From Streptomyces dengpaensis (GTDB lineage: Bacteria; Actinomycetota; Actinomycetes; Streptomycetales; Streptomycetaceae): a stretch of 64,000 nucleotides of DNA. Where the stretch lies: positions 7,192,001 through 7,256,000 of the forward strand of contig NZ_CP026652.1 of NCBI RefSeq assembly GCF_002946835.1. Direction: 5' to 3'. Position 1 is the stretch's first letter. Each line of letters opens with the position of its first letter. The notes beneath the pieces are model-generated. The model saw nothing but the letters and a program-made list of their open reading frames with translations, searched no databases and was not told where the DNA came from. A program made the position numbers and the translations under genes. This document shows, piece after piece, positions 1 through 8,052 of the stretch.

Positions 1-135
1 TCGGGTCACCCGCGGACGGGAACCCGGGGCGTCCTGGACGACGACGGCGGCCGACACGATCCGGTCGGTCTCGACATCCACGCCCGTGGTCTCCGTGTCG
101 AACGCGGCCAAGGGGCCTTCGTACCAGCACGTCAT
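1..135 (-). CDS. DnaQ-like DEDDh 3'-5' exonuclease, N-terminal part only
   Basis: Only the first 45 codons are in the window; the gene runs off the left edge. The ATG at 135 is preceded on the minus strand by a GAGGAG ribosome binding site. The translation begins MTCWYEGPLAAFDTETTG, and FDTETTG is the ExoI motif of the DEDDh family of 3'-5' exonucleases (DNA polymerase III epsilon type), with the metal-binding pair at D13 and E15. The family removes nucleotides from 3' ends in proofreading or RNA/DNA turnover. Stand-alone homologues are common in actinobacteria, so a role with DNA polymerase III is not implied. It is divergent from the gene at 306. The call rests on one motif, but the motif is very characteristic. 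Confidence 0.8.
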   Translation of the reverse strand, partial: MTCWYEGPLAAFDTETTGVDVETDRIVSAAVVVQDAPGSRPRVTR

Positions 136-305
136 ACGTACACAACTCCTCGTTCACCCACGGCAGCTGACGTACCGTCTTCTGCCCGTTTGGTGATACC
201 CGGGCTGTTTGCGCCATACGCCGCGAGGAGACAACAGAGGTACGGGTCTTTGCAGTTCAGCGGCCCGTCACGGGGATTCACCAAGCTTGGAAGGCTGTTG
301 GACTC

Positions 306-929
306 ATGGCACTCGCGCAGCCCGAACGGGGCGGGCTGCTGCCCCAGCGGACGGCACCCCATCGCGGCACGCTCGCCACCACCGCCTGCATGGAGACGTT
401 GCAGGTGGGCTATCTGCACGCCGTCGCGGCGGCCGCGGGCTGCTCGCTGTCCCAGCCCTTTCCGGACAACGGCATCGACTGGCACGTCAGCCACAGCGCC
501 CCCGGGCACACGGTCGACGACGAAGTCACCATCAAGGTGCAGCTCAAGTGCACGTACCAGATCCCGCCGAACCCGCCCGCCCGTCTCCCACCACCGCCCT
601 CAACCGAGGGGCCTGCGGTCCCGCCCCGCCGTCTGGGGCCCGCCTTCTCCTTCACGCTCGACAACGAGCACCTGGCGAAGCTCGCCCGCACCCCGGTCTC
701 GGTGCACAAGATCCTGGTCGTGATGCTCGTGCCCAGGTCCCAGGACGACTGGCTGCGCGCCAGCCACGACCGCCTCGACCTGCGGCACTGCTGCTACTGG
801 ACCAACCTCGCCGGACACGCCATCACCGGCCGGCGCAGGACCACCGTTCGCATACCGACCGCCCGGATCTTCGACGACCGGGCACTCTGCGAGATCATGA
901 CGCGGGTCGGGACGGGAGGCAGACCATGA
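306..929 (+). CDS. DUF4365 domain-containing protein
   Basis: A 207-residue protein starting at ATG 306, about ten bases after a GGAAGG ribosome binding site. The segment from about residue 30 to 190 resembles the DUF4365 family, with GIDWHV followed by KVQLKCT (a PD-(D/E)XK-nuclease-like arrangement) and later an LVVML strand. The family's function is not established; a nuclease-like fold is inferred. Residues about 91-113 are Pro/Arg-rich and do not fit the domain: they are encoded by the in-gene repeat element at 580-627 and look like an in-frame insertion. The stop overlaps the next start by four bases (ATGA), so the two genes probably form an operon and are translationally coupled. Confidence 0.75.
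   Translation: MALAQPERGGLLPQRTAPHRGTLATTACMETLQVGYLHAVAAAAGCSLSQPFPDNGIDWHVSHSAPGHTVDDEVTIKVQLKCTYQIPPNPPARLPPPPSTEGPAVPPRRLGPAFSFTLDNEHLAKLARTPVSVHKILVVMLVPRSQDDWLRASHDRLDLRHCCYWTNLAGHAITGRRRTTVRIPTARIFDDRALCEIMTRVGTGGRP
580..627. repeat. In-gene bipartite repeat element, copy A
   Basis: A conserved block CCCGTCTCCCACCACC (580-595) followed by CGCCCTCAACCGAGGG and a GC stem GGGGC(608-612)/GCCCC(623-627). The same block plus a GC hairpin recurs at 45793, 52927 and 54462, each inside another protein gene. In this copy the first base of the block is the second base of a codon, giving residues R-L-P-P-P-P-S-T-E-G. It appears to lengthen the DUF4365 protein by about 22 residues without breaking its frame. 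Confidence 0.65.
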
Positions 930-2143
930 CCCACCGCCCGATCGACGAAGCCCTGCGACCGGTCAGGCCGCATCCCGTCGACGCCTTGTGGACACAGCCT
1001 CCGGAGCCCGGCCAGGTCGACCCCGCCGTGCTCAGCGCCCTGCTGCACCGGCACGGCTGGCAGCGGCGCGGCGGGGCCGTGGGACGGTACGGCCGATGGA
1101 CCCCACCGGGGCCCGGTGGCGGCGGTACCAGCCTGCTGGTGCCGGAAAGCCGGGCCTTTCCCGACAGCGACGACCTCCTCGGCGAGGCCCTGGTCGCGCT
1201 CTCCCGTAGCGGGTCACCGTCCGCGCGCGACGTGCTGGTCGCGCTCGCCGTGCCCAGCGACGAGATCCGCTGGTTGAGGGAGGTCCCGGCCGGCCCGGTG
1301 GGCGCCGCCCCCTGGACGGTCGAGGAACAGCTGCGCGCCGCCGCCCGCCAGACGCTCCTCGCGGGCGCACTGGCCACGCGCGCGCGTGCGGGCTATTACG
1401 GCGCCCGCCACCGCAGGTCCGCCGCGGCGTCCCTGGACAACGTCCTGGTCGGCGCCGAACCCGGCGGACGCCGGCTCACCGCCTTCCTGCCCGTCTCCAC
1501 CGGGCGGCCGCTCGCGATACGACTGCACGAGGCGCTGTACGCCGCCCGCGAGGCCATCGACTACCAGCGGGCCACCGGTGGTATGGACGCCTTCGACGCG
1601 GCCGTCGAGGCGGGCGTCAGCCGTGAGCTCCTGGAAGCGCTGGTAGCCCTGGTCCGCGGCACCGAGGGCGCCCGGATCGCCGTCGAGTGGGCGCCCTCGG
1701 AGGGGGTCCCCGAGGGGTGTGCCGCACCGGCCGAGCCCGTGGAGTTCTCCCCCGGCGACCTGCCCGTGCTGCGCGAGGCCGGAGCCCGCTATCTGCGCGA
1801 GGAACCGTCCGTGCCGGTGCGCATCACGGGTGCGGTGGTGCGGATGCGCAGGTCGGGGCCACGCGGCGCGGGCACGGTACGGCTGCGGGTCATCGCCGGC
1901 GCCGAGATCCCGCACGTCCGCATGACACTGGACGAGGAGGCTTACCGGATAGCGGGGCATGCCCACCTGGTCGGGCTGCCGGTGCGGGTGCACGGGCGCC
2001 TGGAGAGCCGCGGCGGCTTCCGCAGGCTCACGGACGCCTCCGGGGTCGTACCCGTGCAGGTGGACGAGGCCGAGCGGGACCGGCTGATGAAGTCGCTCCA
2101 GGAGAACCTGGACTTCTTCGAGGAGGCGTGCAGCGGGGACTGA
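926..2143 (+). CDS. Conserved actinobacterial protein of unknown function with OB-fold-like C-terminus
   Basis: A 405-residue protein. The ATG at 926 overlaps the stop of the DUF4365 gene as ATGA, which sets the start. I do not recognise a characterised family. Residues 1-330 are a soluble, Arg/Ala-rich region without signal peptide or membrane segment. The segment from about 315 to 390 (RITGAVVRMR, then VRLRVIAG, then VRVHGRLESRG) has the short alternating strands of a small beta-barrel and could be an OB-fold nucleic-acid binding domain; this is inference. Its 3' end, including the stop codon, is the first unit of a seven-copy 33-bp tandem repeat. The pairing with a DUF4365 gene suggests that the two act together. 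Confidence 0.6.
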   Translation: MTHRPIDEALRPVRPHPVDALWTQPPEPGQVDPAVLSALLHRHGWQRRGGAVGRYGRWTPPGPGGGGTSLLVPESRAFPDSDDLLGEALVALSRSGSPSARDVLVALAVPSDEIRWLREVPAGPVGAAPWTVEEQLRAAARQTLLAGALATRARAGYYGARHRRSAAASLDNVLVGAEPGGRRLTAFLPVSTGRPLAIRLHEALYAAREAIDYQRATGGMDAFDAAVEAGVSRELLEALVALVRGTEGARIAVEWAPSEGVPEGCAAPAEPVEFSPGDLPVLREAGARYLREEPSVPVRITGAVVRMRRSGPRGAGTVRLRVIAGAEIPHVRMTLDEEAYRIAGHAHLVGLPVRVHGRLESRGGFRRLTDASGVVPVQVDEAERDRLMKSLQENLDFFEEACSGD

Positions 2144-2350
2144 TGGGGTGCAGAGGTGGCGTGCAGCGGGAAATGAGGTGGTGCAGAGGAGGCGTGCAGC
2201 GGGGACTGAGGTGGTGCAGAGGTGGCGTGCAGCGGGGACTGATGGGGTGCAGAGGTGGCGTGCAGCGGGAAATGAGGTGGTGCAGAGGAGGCGTGCAGCG
2301 GGAAATGAGGTGGTGCAGAGGAGGCGTGCAGCGGGAAATGAGGTGGTGCA
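2120..2350. repeat. 33-bp tandem repeat, seven head-to-tail units
   Basis: Seven units of exactly 33 bases begin at 2120, 2153, 2186, 2219, 2252, 2285 and 2318. Each starts GAGG(A/T)GGCGTGCAGCGGG and ends with GTGCA. Two variable positions define subtypes: GGAGG/GGTGG and the centre GGACTGATGG, GGACTGAGG or AAATGAGG. Unit 1 is the last 24 bases of the upstream gene plus its stop codon, so the array appears to have grown by duplication of a gene 3' end. There are no spacers, so it is not a CRISPR array. This array fills most of the 310-base gap before thrS. Confidence 0.95.
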
Positions 2351-2393
2351 ACGGTTAACCGTTTCGCGAAGGGCGCCCCGGGCTCGGTAGGAT
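2351..2393 (+). promoter_or_regulatory. thrS promoter region with palindromic operator candidate
   Basis: A perfect 12-base palindrome ACGGTTAACCGT lies at 2351-2362, directly after the tandem array. A good -10 hexamer TAGGAT lies at 2388-2393. The -35 is weak, with the expected position near 2365 overlapping the end of the palindrome, so a protein bound there could regulate thrS. No T-box-like leader is visible between this -10 and the start codon. Confidence 0.5.
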
Positions 2394-2453
2394 TCAGGGC
2401 ATTGCCATGCCATCCCGTATGTGGTGGGCGCCCCCTTCAGTCAGGAGAGTCCG

Positions 2454-4430
2454 GTGTCAGACGTCCGTGTGATCATCCAACGCGATTCCGAGCGGGAAGA
2501 GCGCGCGGTGACGACGGGCACTACGGCCGCCGACCTCTTCGCCGGTGAGCGCACCATCGTCGCGGCCCGCGTGGGCGGCGAGCTGAAGGACCTCGCGTAC
2601 GAGGTCAAGGACGGCGAGACCGTCGAGGGCGTCGAGATCTCCTCCGAGGACGGTCTGGGCATCCTGCGCCACTCCACCGCGCACGTCATGGCCCAGGCCG
2701 TGCAGGAGCTGTTCCCCGAGGCCAAGCTGGGCATCGGCCCGCCCGTCAAGGACGGCTTCTACTACGACTTCGATGTCGAGAAGCCGTTCACGCCCGAGGA
2801 TCTCAAGGCCATCGAGAAGAAGATGCAGGAGATCCAGAAGCGCGGCCAGCGCTTCTCGCGCCGCGTGGTCACCGACGAGGCCGCCCGCGAGGAGCTCGCG
2901 GACGAGCCGTACAAGCTGGAGCTGATCGGCCTCAAGGGCTCGGCCTCCTCGGACGACGGCGCGGACGTCGAGGTCGGCGCGGGCGAGCTGACGATCTACG
3001 ACAACCTCGACGCCAAGACCGGCGACCTGTGCTGGAAGGACCTCTGCCGAGGCCCTCACCTGCCCACCACCCGGAACATCCCGGCGTTCAAGCTGATGCG
3101 CAACGCGGCCGCCTACTGGCGCGGCAGCGAGAAGAACCCCATGCTCCAGCGCATCTACGGCACCGCCTGGCCGTCCAAGGAGGAGCTGAAGGCGCACCTC
3201 GACTTCCTGGCCGAGGCCGAGAAGCGCGACCACCGCAAGCTGGGCAACGAGCTGGACCTGTTCTCCATCCCCGACCAGATCGGCTCCGGCCTGGCCGTCT
3301 TCCACCCCAAGGGCGGCATCGTCCGCCGCGTGATGGAGGACTACTCGCGGCGCCGCCACGAGGAGGAGGGCTACGAGTTCGTCTACACCCCGCACGCCAC
3401 CAAGGGGAAGCTCTTCGAGACCTCGGGCCACCTGGACTGGTACGCCGACGGCATGTACCCGCCCATGCAGCTCGACGAGGGCGTGGACTACTACCTCAAG
3501 CCCATGAACTGCCCGATGCACAACCTGATCTTCGACGCGCGCGGCCGCTCGTACCGTGAACTGCCGCTGCGCTTCTTCGAGTTCGGGACGGTGTACCGGT
3601 ACGAGAAGTCGGGCGTCGTGCACGGCCTGACCCGTGCCCGTGGCTTCACCCAGGACGACGCGCACATCTACTGCACGCGCGAGCAGATGGCCGAGGAGCT
3701 CGACAAGACGCTCACCTTCGTCCTGAACCTGCTGCGTGACTACGGCCTCACCGACTTCTACCTGGAGCTCTCCACCAAGGACCCGGAGAAGTTCGTCGGC
3801 GCCGAGGAGGCCTGGGAGGAGGCGACCGAGACCCTCCGCCAGGTCGCCGAGAAGCAGGGCCTCCCGCTCGTCCCGGACCCGGGCGGCGCCGCCTTCTACG
3901 GCCCGAAGATCTCCGTCCAGGCCAAGGACGCGATCGGCCGGACCTGGCAGATGTCGACCGTGCAGCTCGACTTCAACCTGCCGGAGCGTTTCGACCTGGA
4001 GTACACGGGCCCCGACGGCTCCAAGCAGCGTCCGGTCATGATCCACCGCGCGCTCTTCGGCTCGATCGAGCGCTTCTTCGCGGTGCTCCTGGAGCACTAC
4101 GCGGGCGCGTTCCCGGCGTGGCTCGCGCCCGTCCAGGCGATCGGCATCCCGATCGGCGACGCGCACGTCGAGTACCTGCAGAAGTTCGCGGCCGCGGCCA
4201 AGAAGAGGGGCCTGCGCGTCGAGGTGGACTCCTCCTCGGACCGCATGCAGAAGAAGATCCGCAACGCGCAGAAGCAGAAGGTGCCCTTCATGGTCATCGC
4301 GGGCGACGAGGACATGACGGCCGGCGCCGTCTCCTTCCGCTACCGCGACGGCTCGCAGGAGAACGGCATCCCGGTCGACGAGGCGATCGCCAAGATCGCG
4401 CAGATCGTCGAGGAACGCGCACAGGTCTGA
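2454..4430 (+). CDS. thrS: Threonyl-tRNA synthetase
   Basis: A 658-residue class II synthetase that charges tRNA-Thr with threonine in the cytoplasm. The GTG at 2454 follows a CAGGAGAG ribosome binding site and gives the usual length for the family; the frame stays open upstream to 2421 but adds only linker residues. Order of domains: TGS (about 1-65), second additional/editing domain with HSTAH (H73, H77), catalytic core with [10 protein letters not shown], motif 2 region [22 protein letters not shown], motif 3 near [12 protein letters not shown], then the anticodon-binding domain (about 550-658). The gene is followed by a strong hairpin shared with the convergent channel gene. Its neighbour is a HIT gene, as in mycobacteria. 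Confidence 0.98.
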   Translation: MSDVRVIIQRDSEREERAVTTGTTAADLFAGERTIVAARVGGELKDLAYEVKDGETVEGVEISSEDGLGILRHSTAHVMAQAVQELFPEAKLGIGPPVKDGFYYDFDVEKPFTPEDLKAIEKKMQEIQKRGQRFSRRVVTDEAAREELADEPYKLELIGLKGSASSDDGADVEVGAGELTIYDNLDAKTGDLCWKDLCRGPHLPTTRNIPAFKLMRNAAAYWRGSEKNPMLQRIYGTAWPSKEELKAHLDFLAEAEKRDHRKLGNELDLFSIPDQIGSGLAVFHPKGGIVRRVMEDYSRRRHEEEGYEFVYTPHATKGKLFETSGHLDWYADGMYPPMQLDEGVDYYLKPMNCPMHNLIFDARGRSYRELPLRFFEFGTVYRYEKSGVVHGLTRARGFTQDDAHIYCTREQMAEELDKTLTFVLNLLRDYGLTDFYLELSTKDPEKFVGAEEAWEEATETLRQVAEKQGLPLVPDPGGAAFYGPKISVQAKDAIGRTWQMSTVQLDFNLPERFDLEYTGPDGSKQRPVMIHRALFGSIERFFAVLLEHYAGAFPAWLAPVQAIGIPIGDAHVEYLQKFAAAAKKRGLRVEVDSSSDRMQKKIRNAQKQKVPFMVIAGDEDMTAGAVSFRYRDGSQENGIPVDEAIAKIAQIVEERAQV

Positions 4431-4440
4431 TCTCCGTCGA

Positions 4441-4473
4441 AGGCCCCCGGGAAGCTCAGCTCCCCGGGGGCCT
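4441..4473. terminator. Bidirectional terminator between thrS and the channel gene
   Basis: Inverted repeat AGGCCCCCGGG (4441-4451) and CCCGGGGGCCT (4463-4473) with an 11-base loop, eleven bases after the thrS stop and followed by TTTCGT. The minus-strand channel gene ends at 4456 inside the hairpin, so the structure can serve both convergent transcripts. Confidence 0.85.
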
Positions 4474-5112
4474 TTCGTCACCCTCCCGCGCGAGCACCTG
4501 AAGCAGCCACGACGAGAACGACCCCGTCACCGCACCCAGCAGCGCCAGACCGCACCCCATCAGCCCCACCGCGATCGTGCGCCCCCAGAACGTCACCGGG
4601 GTCACATCCCCGTACCCCACGGTCGCGAGCGTCGAGCACGTCCACCAGACCGAGTCCCCGAACGTGCGGATCGTCGCCCCCGGCGCCGCGTGTTCCAGCT
4701 GGTAAATGGCAAGGGCGCCCGCGAAACCGAGCAGGAGCACCGACAGCCCGGCGTAGACGATCACGCGCGCATACAGCGCGAGCCGAGGCCCCCCATGCCG
4801 CCTCAGCACGGCCTCGTAGAGCTTCACGACACGCAGGGGCCGCAACAGCGGCAGAGCGAGCACCACCGTGTCAAGCCAGTGACCCCGGACGAACCGGAAC
4901 CCCTCCCCACTCAGCCGCCACCGCACTCCGTAGTCGACGGCGAACATGCCCCAGGCGGCCAGCATCACCGCGACGCAGCCGTCCCGCCAGACCGAGGGCA
5001 GACCGTGCGCGAGCACAAGGACGGCGTACGCGGCGAGGAACAGCACCGAGCCGAGCGCGAGCGATGCCTGGGTGCGCCGCTCCCAGCGGCCCTGAGGGCT
5101 GTCGTCGTCCAT
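4456..5112 (-). CDS. Voltage-gated-type potassium channel, single subunit
   Basis: A 218-residue integral membrane protein when started at the ATG at 5112 (MDDDSPQG); an upstream in-frame ATG at 5193 would overlap the divergent HIT gene and is unlikely. Six hydrophobic segments are visible: about 15-37, 45-62, 78-88, 90-104, 113-136 and 177-200. The pore loop holds the K+ selectivity filter TVGYGD (164-169) after WWTCSTLA. The fourth segment, with RPLRVVKLYEAVLRRH, has only a few Arg/Lys residues, so voltage sensing may be weak. There is no cytoplasmic RCK domain. The likely role is tetrameric K+ conductance across the cell membrane. It converges on thrS and shares its terminator. Confidence 0.88.
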   Translation of the reverse strand: MDDDSPQGRWERRTQASLALGSVLFLAAYAVLVLAHGLPSVWRDGCVAVMLAAWGMFAVDYGVRWRLSGEGFRFVRGHWLDTVVLALPLLRPLRVVKLYEAVLRRHGGPRLALYARVIVYAGLSVLLLGFAGALAIYQLEHAAPGATIRTFGDSVWWTCSTLATVGYGDVTPVTFWGRTIAVGLMGCGLALLGAVTGSFSSWLLQVLAREGDERPPGS

Positions 5113-5178
5113 CACGTCAGCTTGACCGCGGGCCGATCCGTCCGGTACCCGCCGACACGCCGCGAACGGGCGAAGCCA

Positions 5179-5184
5179 TATGCT
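5179..5184 (+). promoter_or_regulatory. -10 hexamer for a probable leaderless HIT transcript
   Basis: TATGCT at 5179-5184 lies seven bases before the ATG at 5192, and no purine-rich ribosome binding site separates them. That spacing fits transcription starting at the A of the ATG, giving a leaderless mRNA, which is frequent in actinobacteria. No clear -35 is seen. Confidence 0.45.
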
Positions 5185-5191
5185 GCACAAC

Positions 5192-5740
5192 ATGACGAGT
5201 GAGCCGGAGCAGCAGATCGGAGTGGGAACGCAGGACGCGTTCCAGCGCCTGTGGACGCCCCACCGGATGGCCTACATCCAGGGCGAGAACAAGCCCACCG
5301 GCCCGGGAGCCGATGACGGCTGCCCCTTCTGCTCGATTCCGGCCAAGTCCGACGAGGACGGGCTGATCGTGAAGCGCGGCGAGCAGGTGTACGCCGTGCT
5401 GAACCTCTACCCGTACAACGGCGGCCACCTCATGGTCGTGCCCTACCGCCACGTCGCCGACTACACCGACCTGACAGATCCGGAGACCGCCGAACTCGGC
5501 GAGCTGACCAAGCAGGCCATGACCGCGCTGCGCACCGCCTCAGGCGCACACGGTTTCAACATCGGCATGAACCAGGGCACGGTCGCGGGCGCCGGGATCG
5601 CCGCCCACCTCCACCAGCACATCGTGCCCCGCTGGGGCGGCGACACGAACTTCATGCCGGTGGTGGGCCACACCAAGGTCCTGCCCCAGCTCCTGGCAGA
5701 CACCCGCAAAATGCTGTCAGAGGCCTGGCCCACGCCCTGA
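5192..5740 (+). CDS. HIT-family protein, probable Ap4A phosphorylase-like hydrolase
   Basis: A 182-residue cytoplasmic protein with the histidine-triad motif HLHQHIV (H139, H141, H143) and a CPFC pair (C44, C47) that may bind zinc. HIT enzymes split nucleotide phosphoester bonds; the mycobacterial gene in the same position next to thrS encodes an Ap4A phosphorylase, so removal of Ap4A made by aminoacyl-tRNA synthetases is the likely role. That assignment is inferred from synteny. Start: ATG 5180 is also in frame (four extra residues), but a -10 element covers it, so 5192 is preferred. Confidence 0.85.
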   Translation: MTSEPEQQIGVGTQDAFQRLWTPHRMAYIQGENKPTGPGADDGCPFCSIPAKSDEDGLIVKRGEQVYAVLNLYPYNGGHLMVVPYRHVADYTDLTDPETAELGELTKQAMTALRTASGAHGFNIGMNQGTVAGAGIAAHLHQHIVPRWGGDTNFMPVVGHTKVLPQLLADTRKMLSEAWPTP

Positions 5741-5837
5741 CAGCCGCCCGCGCCGCACGGGGGCCGTGCCGGTCCATCATCTGCCGCCGCGGGATGTTTT
5801 TCGCCCCCTCCGCCCCTACCCTCCCCCACTCTCGGCT

Positions 5838-5875
5838 TCTCCCCCAGTGCCTTAAGGGCCTGGGAGGTACCCCCA
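5838..5875. repeat. Dispersed intergenic repeat, matches 61523-61560
   Basis: Aligned to the reverse complement of 61523-61560 this block is identical at 33 of 38 positions, starting TCTCCCCCA and ending CCCCCA. It is partly self-complementary. The second copy lies in the sIHF leader. Confidence 0.75.
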
Positions 5876-5898
5876 GAGCGGGGGGACCCCCATCGTCC

Positions 5899-5970
5899 CT
5901 GGGGGCTGCCGCCCCCAGCCCCCCGCTTCGGCCTGAACGGCCTCGTCCTCAAACGCCGGACGGGCTGAAA
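5899..5970. repeat. Intergenic repeat: hairpin plus 29-base block, inverted relative to 14233
   Basis: A hairpin CTGGGGGC (5899-5906)/GCCCCCAG (5911-5918) is followed by a 29-base block at 5942-5970. The reverse complement of that block is identical to 14233-14261, and the same hairpin sequence sits beside it there. This block-plus-hairpin combination is, as far as I know, a common intergenic repeat of Streptomyces chromosomes. Confidence 0.85.
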
Positions 5971-6062
5971 GACCACCTTCGCCGGACGGACCGAAGGACT
6001 CCGCCGGCCGGGGGTATGGAGGGCGCACGCCCCCACCCACCCGCAGTCGCCAGACCACGGAA

Positions 6063-6178
6063 GCCGTGCCGTGCCGGTACATCACATGCCCGTCGCTTAC
6101 GCCCGGATCTGGAAACGTCTCCCCACAAGCCAACGTCTGATCCACCGGCGACGGGCGGATGTACCGGCACGGCACGGC
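6063..6178. repeat. 116-base imperfect palindrome, MITE-like or terminator
   Basis: Left arm 6063-6096 and right arm 6148-6178 pair over 21 bases (GCCGTGCCGTGCCGGTACAT plus one) and then, after a 3-base offset, over GCCCGTCGC. The 51-base centre contains a further GGATC/GATCC pair. It sits 50 bases beyond the stop of the minus-strand gene at 6229. It could be a small non-autonomous mobile element or a large transcription-stop hairpin; no target-site duplication is obvious. Confidence 0.75.
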
Positions 6179-6228
6179 CCCGACCTCCATCCGGCGGAAA
6201 GCGAACCCCCCGCCCCGCCGGCGAGGCG

Positions 6229-7896
6229 CTACGCGTCGTAGACGTCCGCCTTCCGAGGCATAGGATCCTGCACCGCAGTACTGAGAAACGCCGACCGATT
6301 GCCGAACTTCTCGGTATCGACCCCGTTCTCCTCCAGCACCCTGATCGCCGCGGAGTGCACCACCCGCAACACAGGCGCAGCCGCCCGCAGCGCGTCATCG
6401 GCCATGAACCGATGCCGCCACGGCTGATCGGCCCAGGCGTGCCGCAGCCCGAAGGGCTCGGGAAGCGTCACCGTCCCGCCCAGCCAGTTCAGCAGCGGCG
6501 GATACCAGGTGAACGGAGCCCGCACAGCCAGCCGCACGACCTCGTCCGTCGTCACCAGCGGCAGAGTCACCTTCCGGGTCTCCCAGAACTTGACCGCCTT
6601 GGCGACCTCCTTCGTCGGAGCCTCCGGCTTCGTCGTGAAGAGCGAGTTCACCGGCCCCAGCGCATGCCCGGTGACCTCGATGCGCAGCGTCTCGTGCAGC
6701 ACGGTGACGGTGATCAGCATGGTGATGATCAACTGGCCGTCCCAGAGCGTCCATTGGACCCCGAGGTAGTGCCGGTCCCCGCTGCCGAACTGCTGCTTGT
6801 TGCAGATGTCCTGTATGGCATGCGTCTTGATCGTGTACGCATCGACATCCGTACCGCCCGGCCGGGACACGGCCTTCGCGTTCTCCCCGATCGGCGTGAC
6901 GATCCAGTGCTTGATCGAAGGGGCCGGGAACCCCCCGGTGTTGAGCGGCCCCCGCTCCAGCATCCGCAGCTGGTCGTGGACGGACCGTATGACGTCCCAA
7001 CTGCGGAAGGGATGGATCTCCTTGTCCGCCTCACGAGGCACCAGGTCCTCGGCGAGCTGCCAGCTACCCCAGCGCGTCCCCATGCCGAGTATCCCCTTGG
7101 GCCCGGCGTAGAAGACGGAGTTGGACTGCTGCTCGGCGGTGAGCCGGGCGAGCGCCTGCCGCAGCCGCTCGGCGGCGGTCTCACCGGGGCTCCCGGGCAC
7201 GGCCTCGGGGATCTTGGCGCCGATCCCGCCGCCGGACAGCAGACTGCCCCAGCGCTCGCGCAGGTCCTTGGCCGTGCGCTCGCAGATCTGCTTGGCCCAG
7301 AGCCATCCGACGACCGGCAGCACGATGGCCGCCCGGGCGTACCAGGCCCAGAAACCCGTGAGCGGCGTACGGATGAGGAAGATCACGGCGACGGCGCCGA
7401 CGGCGACGAGGAGCGCCGTCGCGAGGGCGGAGGCCCGCTTGTCCTCACGCTTGGCGATCTGCGTGCGGATCTGGAAGACCAGCAGCCAGACGAGCAGCCC
7501 GGGCAGGAAGAGAAGCCCGCACAGCACCATCACGGCCGACAGCCAGTTGTCGCGCTCCCGGCGGATGCGGTTCGCGGCCAGGCAGTGCTCCACGATGACC
7601 TGCGGGTCGGTGCCGAAGGACTGGATGAGCGGCTTGCGGCCGGTGCCCAGCATGCGGTCCACCACGGCCCGCGAGAAGGCTTCGCCCAGGTTCGGCGAGA
7701 ACAGCTTGATCCTTCCGTCCTTGACGGTGGACTTGTGCCACTCGTTGTCGGCCTTGAGGATTTCCTTGACCTCGTTGTCCCGGTACGCCGCCGAGGCCAG
7801 CGCGAAGGTCGCCGCCGTCTGCCCCGCGGAGCCCGAGAGCGGCACCTGCGCCCCGGGAGTGAAATCGAAACCGTCGAATGCCACTTCCGCCCCCAT
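6229..7896 (-). CDS. Integral membrane protein of unknown function
   Basis: A 555-residue protein; the ATG at 7896 has AGGAG about a dozen bases upstream. I do not recognise a characterised family. A soluble N-terminal part of about 115 residues precedes three hydrophobic segments (about 118-143, 156-175, 181-201). The remaining 350 residues are soluble and contain a Trp-rich stretch GTRWGSWQL and an LIITMLITVTVLHETLRIEV segment that is strand-like or a fourth membrane pass. It is flanked by repeats on its 3' side and separated from EF-G2 by 156 bases. The gene interrupts the thrS-HIT-pgsA order known from mycobacteria, so it is probably a Streptomyces-lineage addition. Confidence 0.6.
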   Translation of the reverse strand: MGAEVAFDGFDFTPGAQVPLSGSAGQTAATFALASAAYRDNEVKEILKADNEWHKSTVKDGRIKLFSPNLGEAFSRAVVDRMLGTGRKPLIQSFGTDPQVIVEHCLAANRIRRERDNWLSAVMVLCGLLFLPGLLVWLLVFQIRTQIAKREDKRASALATALLVAVGAVAVIFLIRTPLTGFWAWYARAAIVLPVVGWLWAKQICERTAKDLRERWGSLLSGGGIGAKIPEAVPGSPGETAAERLRQALARLTAEQQSNSVFYAGPKGILGMGTRWGSWQLAEDLVPREADKEIHPFRSWDVIRSVHDQLRMLERGPLNTGGFPAPSIKHWIVTPIGENAKAVSRPGGTDVDAYTIKTHAIQDICNKQQFGSGDRHYLGVQWTLWDGQLIITMLITVTVLHETLRIEVTGHALGPVNSLFTTKPEAPTKEVAKAVKFWETRKVTLPLVTTDEVVRLAVRAPFTWYPPLLNWLGGTVTLPEPFGLRHAWADQPWRHRFMADDALRAAAPVLRVVHSAAIRVLEENGVDTEKFGNRSAFLSTAVQDPMPRKADVYDA

Positions 7897-8052
7897 CGCC
7901 GCTGCCCGCTCCTGCGGCTTTTCCCGACTTGCCTGCCCCGCACACCTGTTGATCAGGTCATCGTCTTGATCAGGTTCTCAGAGTATCGGCCGCGACCGAC
8001 ATTCGTCGGCGGACGGCCGAAGCCGCCCGCCGATGCACGAGACGCTCAACCG

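Larger units (their letters stand above)
5741..6228. other. 488-base gene-free region made of repeats
   Basis: No coding region is supported here. It holds at least three repeat units: a 38-base block at 5838-5875 shared with 61523-61560 in the opposite orientation, the block-plus-hairpin repeat at 5899-5970 shared with 14233-14302 in the opposite orientation, and the long inverted repeat at 6063-6178. It separates the HIT gene from the converging membrane-protein gene and may act as a terminator zone. Confidence 0.8.

Noticed and set aside
2120..2350. CRISPR-like array
   Set aside because: The repeats are head to tail with no spacers and no cas genes are near.
2148..2390. Small open frames across the tandem repeat (both strands)
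   Set aside because: Open only because the 33-base period keeps a frame; no ribosome binding site and no protein-like composition.
2351..2453. T-box riboswitch before thrS
   Set aside because: The leader from the -10 to the GTG is only about 55 bases, and no T-box sequence or terminator fold is present.
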